From the NCBI GenBank assembly GCA_019114715.1, contig DXEZ01000150.1, positions 1 to 23,354 of the forward strand: 23,354 nt of DNA, given 5' to 3'. Position numbers and translations under genes: made by a program. The stretch is from Candidatus Sphingobacterium stercoripullorum. Its GTDB lineage: Bacteria; Bacteroidota; Bacteroidia; Sphingobacteriales; Sphingobacteriaceae. Numbering within the stretch: position 1 is the stretch's first letter; each line of letters opens with the position of its first letter. The notes below the pieces were generated by a model. It was not told where the DNA came from, ran no database searches, and saw only the letters and a program-made list of their open reading frames with translations. Below are positions 14,311 to 21,293 of this stretch, piece by piece.

Positions 14311-15081
14311 TTGCAAAGTAACACAAAATATACTATACAAATTGGTAAAAGAACACTTGTTTTCGAAAGTGTATCCTCTACCAATGAGTTGTTATGGTCT
14401 AAAATTACAAATTCTGAGCCACTTGAAGAAGGAACTGCCATATTGGCAAAGCATCAAGAGTCCGGAAAAGGTCAAAGAGGGAACAGTTGGCAGGCAGAAA
14501 AGGGATTAAATTTAACTTTCAGCTACCTTTTATACCCAAATTTCCTAAGCGTTTCCAATCAATTTCTACTCTCTGCTTGCACTAGCATAGGTATTGCACG
14601 TTTTTTGGAGAGATACCTCGATGAGGTCCATATTAAATGGCCCAATGATTTGTTAATTAAAGGTAAAAAAGCCTGCGGTATATTAATTGAGAGCCGAATT
14701 AGCAAAAATACACTCAGTAAAGCGATAATCGGCATAGGTCTTAATACCAACCAAACTGAGTTCCCCGAAGAATTGCCCAATGCTACTTCCTTAAGAAAGG
14801 CCTTAAATAAGCAAGAGCCATTCGATAATGAAAAACTGTATTCGGAGCTTTGTCAAGAACTATCTTCTTCAATTCAGCTATTGATAGACAATAAACACGA
14901 CATAATACTGCAGCAATACAACAAAAGATTGTTTCAAATCCATGAAAAAAGGCCCTATATCATAAATAACAGCAAAGTTACAGCAGCATTACAACCTGTA
15001 GGAATCGATGGTTTAGCGTCGTTAAAGCTAGAAAACAAAACCTTACGTCTACAACCTCAAGGCTTTCGTTACATTTTTTAA
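14311..15081 (+). CDS. birA: Biotin--[acetyl-CoA-carboxylase] ligase, monofunctional
   Basis: A 256-residue biotin protein ligase that activates biotin to biotinyl-AMP and attaches it to the lysine of biotin-dependent carboxylases. The biotin/ATP loop is SGKGQRG (51-57, classical GRGRRG) followed by NSWQAEKGLNLTFS. KWPNDLL (109-115) and KKACGILIES (119-128) complete the active site, with GIGLNTN at 141-147. There is no N-terminal helix-turn-helix, so it should not act as a repressor like E. coli BirA. The only suitable start is TTG at 14311: an in-frame stop lies at 14287 and no ATG or GTG precedes the conserved FESVSSTNE. It is divergent from rsfS. Confidence 0.93.
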   Translation: MQSNTKYTIQIGKRTLVFESVSSTNELLWSKITNSEPLEEGTAILAKHQESGKGQRGNSWQAEKGLNLTFSYLLYPNFLSVSNQFLLSACTSIGIARFLERYLDEVHIKWPNDLLIKGKKACGILIESRISKNTLSKAIIGIGLNTNQTEFPEELPNATSLRKALNKQEPFDNEKLYSELCQELSSSIQLLIDNKHDIILQQYNKRLFQIHEKRPYIINNSKVTAALQPVGIDGLASLKLENKTLRLQPQGFRYIF

Positions 15082-15090
15082 AAACCAACA

Positions 15091-15122
15091 TTTGCTTGTA
15101 AATGTAAAGAGTAGTACTTTTG
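15091..15122 (+). promoter_or_regulatory. Promoter of the DsbD-alpha-like gene
   Basis: TTTG (15091-15094), 20 bases, then TACTTTTG (15115-15122): both elements and the spacing match the Bacteroidota consensus. The predicted leader of about 65 bases can form a small hairpin, CCTATAA (15147-15153) with TTATAGG (15166-15172). This is the best-formed promoter in the window. Confidence 0.75.
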
Positions 15123-15194
15123 TGTAGGTAAAGATTAAACCTTTCCCCTATAAAAACGTCGAAAATTATAGGTTGAACTTGAAAAAAATGTTTT

Positions 15195-15653
15195 ATGAAA
15201 AAGATTAATGCAATATTAGTATTCATGATGCTTTTTGCCTTTGGCACACAAGCACAAATTTTCAATCCAGTAAAGTGGAGTGTTGCGGTTAAAAAACTAG
15301 ACAACAAAGAAAACGAAGCAGTTGTTTTTATTAAAGGAACAATAGACAACGGTTGGCACATCTATTCTACAAAAATAGAAGAAGGTGGTCCAATAGCAAC
15401 TTCATTTACATTTGAAAAATCAAAAGATTACAATTTAGTTGGAGACATCGCAGAACCGAAAGCTCAAAGTAAATACGAAGAGGTTTTCGATATGGATGTT
15501 GCATACTTCGCAAAGCAAGTAGTTTTCCAGCAAAAAGTCAAGCTTAATAAAAAAGGTGAGACAGTGGTAAAAGGTACAGTTGAGTGGCAAGCTTGTGACG
15601 CAGATCAGTGCTTACCACCGGATGAACATACTTTTGCTGTAAAAATTCAGTGA
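15195..15653 (+). CDS. Secreted DsbD alpha-domain-like protein
   Basis: A 152-residue exported protein. Residues 1-20 form a signal peptide with probable cleavage after TQA. The rest matches the N-terminal immunoglobulin-like domain of DsbD: KWSVAVKK and DNGWHIYSTK, then the cysteine pair C134 and C139 in WQACDADQCLPP, equivalent to the C103/C109 pair that E. coli DsbD-alpha uses to pass electrons to periplasmic partners. Here the domain is encoded on its own instead of being fused to the membrane domain. The membrane and thioredoxin parts are in the next gene, after an intrinsic terminator. It has its own strong promoter. It most likely carries electrons from the downstream protein to envelope disulfides; partners are unknown. 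Confidence 0.9.
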   Translation: MKKINAILVFMMLFAFGTQAQIFNPVKWSVAVKKLDNKENEAVVFIKGTIDNGWHIYSTKIEEGGPIATSFTFEKSKDYNLVGDIAEPKAQSKYEEVFDMDVAYFAKQVVFQQKVKLNKKGETVVKGTVEWQACDADQCLPPDEHTFAVKIQ

Positions 15654-15677
15654 GAAAGGTAGTTTATTTCATACCAG

Positions 15678-15703
15678 AGGCAGGGAAATCCTGCCTTTTT
15701 TTT
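15678..15703 (+). terminator. Intrinsic terminator after the DsbD-alpha-like gene
   Basis: AGGCAGG (15678-15684) pairs perfectly with CCTGCCT (15690-15696) around the loop GAAAT, and a run of eight T starts at the end of the stem. It lies 24 bases after the stop codon and 28 bases before the next start. This is the clearest terminator in the window. Confidence 0.88.
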
Positions 15704-15731
15704 ATTTTTATGCCTAAATTAACACAAGCAC

Positions 15732-17459
15732 ATGAAACAGTTATTTAAATCTTATTTAATCCTACTCTTTATTGGATTATTTAGTTTTTCAACCGCAGGG
15801 GCGCAAGAGGATACACTCATTGACTTTGATGATCTAGAGTTCACAGAAGGAGTCGACGTCCAAGAACAAGAGGGTGAATTAATAGAAATACCAGACGATT
15901 TGGAGTTTGGTGATGGTGAAGAAGTAATTTCTGAAAATCAAAACACAAATGAAGATGCTTTGCTAGAGGCAGCGGACGATAGCGAAGAAAGCGCTTCCTT
16001 GTGGACTATATTTATAGCCGGAATATTAGGTGGATTCGCAGCATTTGTGATGCCGTGTATATTCCCTATGGTACCATTGACGGTTAGTTTTTTTACAAAA
16101 CAATCGGGCAGTAAAGCCAAAGCGGTATCGCAAGCATTGCTCTATGGACTATTCATTATAGTTATTTACGTGGCCTTAGGTATGCTAATTACCATTGCCT
16201 TTGGATCCGATGCATTGAATCAGCTTAGTACTAATGGGGTGTTTAACTTCCTGTTTTTCCTTATGCTTGTATTCTTTGCTGCATCATTCCTTGGAGCATT
16301 TGAATTAACCTTACCGAGTTCATTTGTAAATAAAATAGATGCCAAATCCGACAAAGGAGGATTTGTAGGCTTATTCTTTATGGCTTTCTCCTTGGCATTG
16401 GTTTCATTCTCATGTACAGGTCCTATTATTGGAACCTTGCTAGTAGAAGCAGCTACTAAAGGCGAAAGATTAGGCCCAGCTATAGGGATGCTCGGTTTTG
16501 CAATAGCCCTGGCCCTACCTTTCGTTCTATTTGCTATGTTCCCATCCATGCTACAGTCTATGCCTAAATCAGGCGGGTGGCTTAACAGCGTTAAAGTAGT
16601 CTTAGGATTTTTAGAGTTAGCATTGGCATTAAAGTTCTTATCCATCGTAGACCTAGCTTACCACTGGAACTGGCTAGATAGAGAAGTCTTCTTAGCGATC
16701 TGGATAGCCATATTTACGCTGATGGGTCTGTATTTAATTGGAGTAATAAAATTTGCAAACGACAGCGAAGTGAAGTTCCTATCGGTGCCAAGAACTATTC
16801 TTTCAATAATAACATTCTCTTTTGTTATCTATATGGTCCCAGGCATGTGGGGTGCACCTCTGAAATCAATTTCAGCATTCTTACCTCCTTCGGCCACGCA
16901 AGACTTTGACTTATCCAGCATCCAGGTATCGGGCGTACCGATGTCGGGCGATGGAAGTATTGAAGCAGGCTCAAGCAGCACAAGAAAGTATTACGAAATA
17001 TTCCACGAGAGAGGAACACCAAAAGGTTTCGATCCTTATTACGATTTTGAAGAAGGCTTAGCGGCTGCGAAAGCTGCCAACAAACCTGTTCTTTTAGACT
17101 TTACTGGCTGGGGCTGTGTAAACTGCAGGAAAATGGAAGCCAATGTTTGGACTGATCCCAATGTTGCCGAACTGCTAAGAGGTGAGTTTGTCATGATTGA
17201 GCTTTTTGTCGATGACCGAACAAAACTTGATGAAAGTGAAGTGTATGTTTCAGAGTTTAGTGGCAAAACCATTAATACCCTTGGTAAAAAGTGGAGTGAC
17301 CTACAGGCGGATCGTTTCGAGAGTAACTCTCAACCTTTATACGCAATATTAGATGGAGACGGGAATCTTTTAATTCCACCTAGTGGTGCTGACTACGATC
17401 CTGTTAGCTATGCGAACTACTTGAAAAAGGGAATTGAAACCTTCAAAGCACAAAACTAA
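15732..17459 (+). CDS. dsbD: Thiol:disulfide interchange protein, DsbD beta-gamma type
   Basis: A 575-residue membrane protein that moves electrons from cytoplasmic thioredoxin to the envelope. Signal peptide 1-24 (cleavage near AGA-Q) is followed by an acidic segment of about 65 residues where DsbD-alpha would normally sit; it contains DDLEF twice (33-37 and 55-59). The membrane domain (about 90-385) has the redox cysteines C109 in FVMPCIFPMVP and C228 in SFSCTGPIIG. The C-terminal thioredoxin-like gamma domain has CVNC at C462/C465 in FTGWGCVNCRKME. The alpha domain is supplied by the preceding gene. It lies 38 bases before pfkA with no terminator visible, so read-through into pfkA is possible. 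Confidence 0.94.
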   Translation: MKQLFKSYLILLFIGLFSFSTAGAQEDTLIDFDDLEFTEGVDVQEQEGELIEIPDDLEFGDGEEVISENQNTNEDALLEAADDSEESASLWTIFIAGILGGFAAFVMPCIFPMVPLTVSFFTKQSGSKAKAVSQALLYGLFIIVIYVALGMLITIAFGSDALNQLSTNGVFNFLFFLMLVFFAASFLGAFELTLPSSFVNKIDAKSDKGGFVGLFFMAFSLALVSFSCTGPIIGTLLVEAATKGERLGPAIGMLGFAIALALPFVLFAMFPSMLQSMPKSGGWLNSVKVVLGFLELALALKFLSIVDLAYHWNWLDREVFLAIWIAIFTLMGLYLIGVIKFANDSEVKFLSVPRTILSIITFSFVIYMVPGMWGAPLKSISAFLPPSATQDFDLSSIQVSGVPMSGDGSIEAGSSSTRKYYEIFHERGTPKGFDPYYDFEEGLAAAKAANKPVLLDFTGWGCVNCRKMEANVWTDPNVAELLRGEFVMIELFVDDRTKLDESEVYVSEFSGKTINTLGKKWSDLQADRFESNSQPLYAILDGDGNLLIPPSGADYDPVSYANYLKKGIETFKAQN

Positions 17460-17497
17460 TAGTTGACAAGAAATTTTTTAATAAAAAAGCATTCTAT

Positions 17498-18472
17498 ATG
17501 TCTACAATAAAAAAAATAGCTGTACTGACTTCCGGAGGCGATGCCCCCGGAATGAATGCAGCCATTCGTGCCGTTGTTAGAACTGCCATATACAATAACG
17601 TTGAAGTATATGGAGTTCAACGTGGATACGATGGCTTAGTCTCAGGAAGTATAGTGGAAATGAATGCCAAATCGGTAGCGAACATCATCCAACGAGGCGG
17701 CACCATTTTAAAAACTGTCAGAAGCTCTGAATTTAAAACTAAAGAAGGGCGAGTAAAAGCCTATGAAAATATTCAAAAGCTGGGTATCGATGGCTTAATT
17801 GTCATTGGTGGAGACGGAACTTTTACGGGTGCATCGGTTTTTGGAAAAGAGTTCGATTTTCCTATAATCGGTCTTCCAGGAACAATCGACAACGACCTAT
17901 CAGGAACAGACTATACCATCGGATACGATACAGCCATTAACACGGTGATGGATGCAGTAGATAAAATTAGAGATACCGCAGAAAGTCACGACAGGGTATT
18001 TGTTGTAGAAGTCATGGGTCGAGACTCTGGTTTAATAGCTCTGCGTTCTGGTATAAGCATCGGTGCAGAAGCGGTTTTAATTCCAGAAATTGAAGTCGAC
18101 TACGACGCCATAATGAAAAGACTAGATCAGACTAGAAAAAACAAGTCTTCACGAATAATAATGGTTGCAGAAGGGGATAAAGATGGTGGATTAGTAGTAG
18201 CAGAAAAAATTAAAGCAAAGTTCCCACACTACGACGTAAGAGTATCCATTCTTGGTCACATCCAAAGAGGAGGCAAGCCTTCGTGTATGGACCGCGTCTT
18301 GGCTAGTAGGTTAGGGGTTTCTGCCGTAGAAGGATTAATTGAAGGAAGAAGAGGGGAAATGGTCGGTGTTAGAGGGGGTGATGTAGCCTATTCTCCTTTT
18401 GAAAAATCCATTAAACATATTGACAAAATAAACACCCACTTAACAAAAATAGTGGACATATTATCTCAGTAA
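17498..18472 (+). CDS. pfkA: ATP-dependent 6-phosphofructokinase
   Basis: A 324-residue glycolytic enzyme that phosphorylates fructose 6-phosphate to fructose 1,6-bisphosphate. TSGGDAPGMNAAIRA (11-25) and IGGDGTFTGA (103-112) form the nucleotide site. G107 is the position that is glycine in ATP enzymes and aspartate in PPi enzymes, and G128 in GLPGTIDND (125-133) agrees, so ATP is the expected donor. The catalytic aspartate is D131. MGRDSG and LGHIQRGG are further family motifs. Length is that of bacterial class I PfkA. The start ATG at 17498 has no Shine-Dalgarno. A 16-bp hairpin follows the stop codon. Confidence 0.97.
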   Translation: MSTIKKIAVLTSGGDAPGMNAAIRAVVRTAIYNNVEVYGVQRGYDGLVSGSIVEMNAKSVANIIQRGGTILKTVRSSEFKTKEGRVKAYENIQKLGIDGLIVIGGDGTFTGASVFGKEFDFPIIGLPGTIDNDLSGTDYTIGYDTAINTVMDAVDKIRDTAESHDRVFVVEVMGRDSGLIALRSGISIGAEAVLIPEIEVDYDAIMKRLDQTRKNKSSRIIMVAEGDKDGGLVVAEKIKAKFPHYDVRVSILGHIQRGGKPSCMDRVLASRLGVSAVEGLIEGRRGEMVGVRGGDVAYSPFEKSIKHIDKINTHLTKIVDILSQ

Positions 18473-18477
18473 ATCAA

Positions 18478-18521
18478 TTTTACCATTGGAGGTGCTTTTC
18501 CAACTACCCCCAATGGTAAAA
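18478..18521 (+). terminator. Long hairpin after pfkA
   Basis: The arms at 18478-18493 and 18506-18521 pair over 16 positions with one mismatch; the outer 12 (TTTTACCATTGG with CCAATGGTAAAA) are perfect. The loop is 12 bases. There is no T-run after the stem, but the arms themselves begin with TTTT and end with AAAA. It is probably the 3' end or a stabilising structure of the pfkA message and separates it from the Crp/Fnr gene. Confidence 0.6.
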
Positions 18522-18582
18522 TAATACCAATAGATAAAACCACGTTATACATTTCAAAACCGCTGAAAGTAAAACCAAAACA

Positions 18583-19239
18583 ATGTTGGACGAAGAACAT
18601 CAAATCACGCAGCTTTTAAACCGACATTACCCCTTTTTTGAGCCTGAATTACAGCAGGAAATCCTCGAAAGTAGTTCCTTAAAAAAGTTTAATGCACAAA
18701 CAACCATTCTATCTCCAGGGCAATATTTTAAAGCCACGCTCTTATTAGTAGAAGGAGGCCTCAAGATTTACCGAGAAAATGAAGATAGCAAGGAGTTTTT
18801 AATGTACGAATTACTCCCAGGTGAGGCTTGTGCCTTATCCCTGGTTTGCGCTAGTAAAAATGTTAAAAGCGAAGTACTCGCTAAAACAACCAGCAAATCT
18901 ACCGCCCTATTAATTCCAAATGAAAAATTGGATATTTGGGCGAGGAAGTACAAATCCTGGTATTATTTTGTATTGGAGAGTTATCGCTCCCGTTTTGAAG
19001 AGCTCTTAGAAGTTATCGATCATGTTGCTTTTAAAAAGCTTGATGAGCGTTTAGAGTACTACCTTGATAACAGAGTAAACACCACAGGCAATTCCGACAT
19101 AACCATAACGCATCAAGAAATTGCTAACGATCTGAATACTTCGCGCGAGGTCATTTCTAGGCTCCTAAAAAGCATGGAACAACAAGGCACCATAAAACTA
19201 GAGCGCAATCTTATCCGCAAAATAAAACGTTCAGTTTAA
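18583..19239 (+). CDS. Crp/Fnr-family transcriptional regulator
   Basis: A 218-residue regulator. Residues 10-120 form the cyclic-nucleotide-binding-like beta-roll (ILSPGQYFKATLLLVEGGLKIYRENEDSKEF), about 125-160 the dimerisation helix, and 170-218 the winged helix with ITHQEIANDLNTSREVISRLL as the helix-turn-helix. The classic cAMP-phosphate motif (RSAE-like) is not evident. The only cysteines are C83 and C89 in the CALSLVC segment after GEA. Similar paired cysteines occur in Bacteroidota relatives as I recall, and might sense redox or a metal, but this is inference. The start ATG at 18583 fits. The stop codon overlaps that of the convergent ctlX gene. Confidence 0.92.
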   Translation: MLDEEHQITQLLNRHYPFFEPELQQEILESSSLKKFNAQTTILSPGQYFKATLLLVEGGLKIYRENEDSKEFLMYELLPGEACALSLVCASKNVKSEVLAKTTSKSTALLIPNEKLDIWARKYKSWYYFVLESYRSRFEELLEVIDHVAFKKLDERLEYYLDNRVNTTGNSDITITHQEIANDLNTSREVISRLLKSMEQQGTIKLERNLIRKIKRSV

Positions 19240-20171
19240 TCGGCGGCATGGAATACCTCTGCCATCATACATCTTGCGCTTCCACCGCCAGATCTTTCTA
19301 TACCATCCAACGGGCTGTGGATTAATTTCCCATATTGGTTAAGCCGTTCAACTTGTTCTTTCGTGAAAGCCTTAAAGGCTTGCGTACTCATCGCTATAAG
19401 CGGCTCTCCCTTGCTGTTATGGATTTGCAAGATATTACCACAGAAACGATTCATCTGCTCCTCAGAAATAGCAATTACTTCAGTATTATATTGCAGAAGA
19501 GTCTCCTCAAGCAGTATCTTTTCCTCAGAATTTCTGATAGAATCCATGCAAACAACCGCAAAACCTTGACCTACACTCATCATCACATTAGTGTGATAGA
19601 TTGCTTTAAACTCCCCATCAACGGTCTGCGTCGCTCGAAATAAAACAAAAGAATAGCCGAGGTCTTTTGCGAAAAGCTCTACTACTTCCCGATCAGCACG
19701 AGGTGATAAAGAGCAATAAGCGACCTTATTTATACGATCCAAAATTAAACAGCCCGTCCCTTCTAAAAATAGGCCCTTAACTTCGAAATAACTGTAGTCC
19801 ACTTGATTTTTAAAGTGGATATTATATTCTGCCAGAAAGCGAAAATAATCCAACTTTCTTTCTCTCCTACGATTTACCGCAAGCATGGGGTAAATAACCC
19901 CTACATCCTGATGAAAAGACACGCAGTTATTAGGAAAAATACTATCAGGAGTATTATAAGCCCCTTCATCTTGTAAAACCAAAGCATTAACGCCATTCTC
20001 CCGAAGCATCTCAACAAAGTTATCGAACTCTATTTGGGCATTTCTTGCTATCTGTAGATCATTTAAGCTACTTTCTTTTTGAAAATAATTGCTTGTGCTA
20101 GTCTGTTCATTTAACCTAAACTCTTTAGGCCGAACCAGCAGAATAGTATCGGTAGTCTGTTTTTTTCTCAT
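19236..20171 (-). CDS. ctlX: CtlX-type citrulline hydrolase (guanidino-group-modifying superfamily)
   Basis: A 311-residue enzyme of the arginine deiminase/amidinotransferase superfamily, matching the CtlX (citrulline utilisation hydrolase) type. Visible hallmarks are LLVRPKEFRLNEQT (11-24), PDSIFPNN (75-82), LYP-like VIYPMLAVNRRRER, LEGTG (136-140), the catalytic histidine H193 in IYHTNVMM, and the catalytic cysteine C301 in GGGSARCMMAE. The family relation to citrulline ureidase suggests conversion of citrulline to ornithine, but the substrate is not proved by sequence. I choose ATG 20171 because it overlaps the upstream stop as ATGA, a typical coupled start; ATG 20198 is possible and would add 9 residues. 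It is the second gene of a two-gene operon and convergent with the Crp/Fnr gene. Confidence 0.9.
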   Translation of the reverse strand: MRKKQTTDTILLVRPKEFRLNEQTSTSNYFQKESSLNDLQIARNAQIEFDNFVEMLRENGVNALVLQDEGAYNTPDSIFPNNCVSFHQDVGVIYPMLAVNRRRERKLDYFRFLAEYNIHFKNQVDYSYFEVKGLFLEGTGCLILDRINKVAYCSLSPRADREVVELFAKDLGYSFVLFRATQTVDGEFKAIYHTNVMMSVGQGFAVVCMDSIRNSEEKILLEETLLQYNTEVIAISEEQMNRFCGNILQIHNSKGEPLIAMSTQAFKAFTKEQVERLNQYGKLIHSPLDGIERSGGGSARCMMAEVFHAAD

Positions 20172-21076
20172 TCTCGTATTAAAGGTAAAGTCGAGCATCT
20201 AAACAACCCTCCTAATTTTCCTACTGCCGAATAATCCAGCTCGACTACGGTAATATTTTTAGACCTCAGCCAATCGTTTAACCCTTTGAATCTTAAATCA
20301 GATATCAACGTATTTGCATCAATAGAAACCACATTGGTTTGTAGTTGAGACATCTCTTCTTTCTGTAAAACATAAAGATTGTCGTCGGAGAACCGCTGCT
20401 TAATAAACTCAACATCTTTTTTGTCTCGAAATACATCAAAACACACTATGGCACTACTTTGTCCAACAGGTTGAAAACAACAGTCTAAGTGTAGAGCACC
20501 AGCGCTAGGGTCTACATCAGACTTCAATAAATCTATCCCCACAACCGTTTTATTAGGAAATTGCTCCTTTAAACATGCTACTGCCAGAGGGTTAGTTCTT
20601 GCAGTTTTATAAGTGGCGTAATCCGCTCCATAGTACGTTCCCACAAAGAGGAAATCGTCATAAAGAATTACATCGCCTCCTTCAACGTGAACTTTCTCAG
20701 GCAAAACGTGTACTTGAATATCCAGGCTGTCTATAAGCGGCTTAATAGCCAGCCATTCTTCTTCTCTATCGGGCAAAATATTCGATTTAAAAAACCGATT
20801 GGATATGACAAACCCAACATCGCGCGTAAATATTTGGTTAACGCCTCGCATTAGTTGTGGTCTAAAAACCTCAACCCCGTGTATTCTAAGAACATCACAT
20901 AAACCTTCCAATTGTTGCACCAATTCTTTTTCACTTGGATAGGTGCCTTTTATCACATGTCGAAGGGACTGCGGATCGTATGCCTCCTCAACTTTTGGAA
21001 TAGGTCCATTGAAGTCTGCAATCCCTACTATTACTTGTTTTAGCTTAGATATCTCATTTTTCACCATTACGGCCAT
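20168..21076 (-). CDS. Arginine-deiminase-like / dimethylarginine dimethylaminohydrolase family protein
   Basis: A 302-residue hydrolase of the guanidino-group-modifying superfamily. The catalytic set is complete: FTRD (83-86), EGGD (132-135), H196 in ALHLD, and C294 in GGLFRCSTLPL. The HLD and RCSTLPL forms resemble arginine deiminase (arginine to citrulline and ammonia) more than DDAH, but the protein is shorter than classical ArcA (about 400 residues), as are many DDAH-like proteins. The exact substrate (arginine, methylarginine or another guanidino compound) is open. ATG 21076 or the ATG three codons later (21067) may be the start. It is the first gene of the pair with ctlX; AAATTTTG (minus strand, about 10 bases upstream) resembles a -7 box with one mismatch. 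Divergent from gcvP. Confidence 0.88.
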   Translation of the reverse strand: MAVMVKNEISKLKQVIVGIADFNGPIPKVEEAYDPQSLRHVIKGTYPSEKELVQQLEGLCDVLRIHGVEVFRPQLMRGVNQIFTRDVGFVISNRFFKSNILPDREEEWLAIKPLIDSLDIQVHVLPEKVHVEGGDVILYDDFLFVGTYYGADYATYKTARTNPLAVACLKEQFPNKTVVGIDLLKSDVDPSAGALHLDCCFQPVGQSSAIVCFDVFRDKKDVEFIKQRFSDDNLYVLQKEEMSQLQTNVVSIDANTLISDLRFKGLNDWLRSKNITVVELDYSAVGKLGGLFRCSTLPLIRE

Positions 21077-21213
21077 AACACAAAATTTTATATGGTTAAC
21101 CCCTGTAAATATAGAATTATTTTCGAATTTATTAAAGTGAAACTAAAAATATAGTATCTACCTAACTGAAATATTGGTGTAAGTTTTGATTCTTTTATAG
21201 TCTATACATTTCG

Positions 21214-21221
21214 TATCTTTG
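21214..21221 (+). promoter_or_regulatory. -7 promoter element of gcvP
   Basis: TATCTTTG matches TAnnTTTG exactly, 72 bases before the gcvP start. The nearest upstream TTG is 25 bases away, longer than ideal. The AT-rich leader holds a small imperfect hairpin at 21258-21275. I see no glycine-riboswitch core in it. The start has no Shine-Dalgarno; the bases before the ATG are mostly A. Confidence 0.55.
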
Positions 21222-21293
21222 CGGTGATTTTCATACAATCATTTTTTAGACTATTTCAAAGTATTAAAATGCTTTATTGATTAAATAAAAAAT

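Noticed and set aside
21222..21293. Glycine riboswitch in the gcvP leader
   Set aside because: The leader is about 70 bases and very AT-rich, with only a small imperfect hairpin; it is too short and lacks the conserved purine-rich core of that riboswitch.
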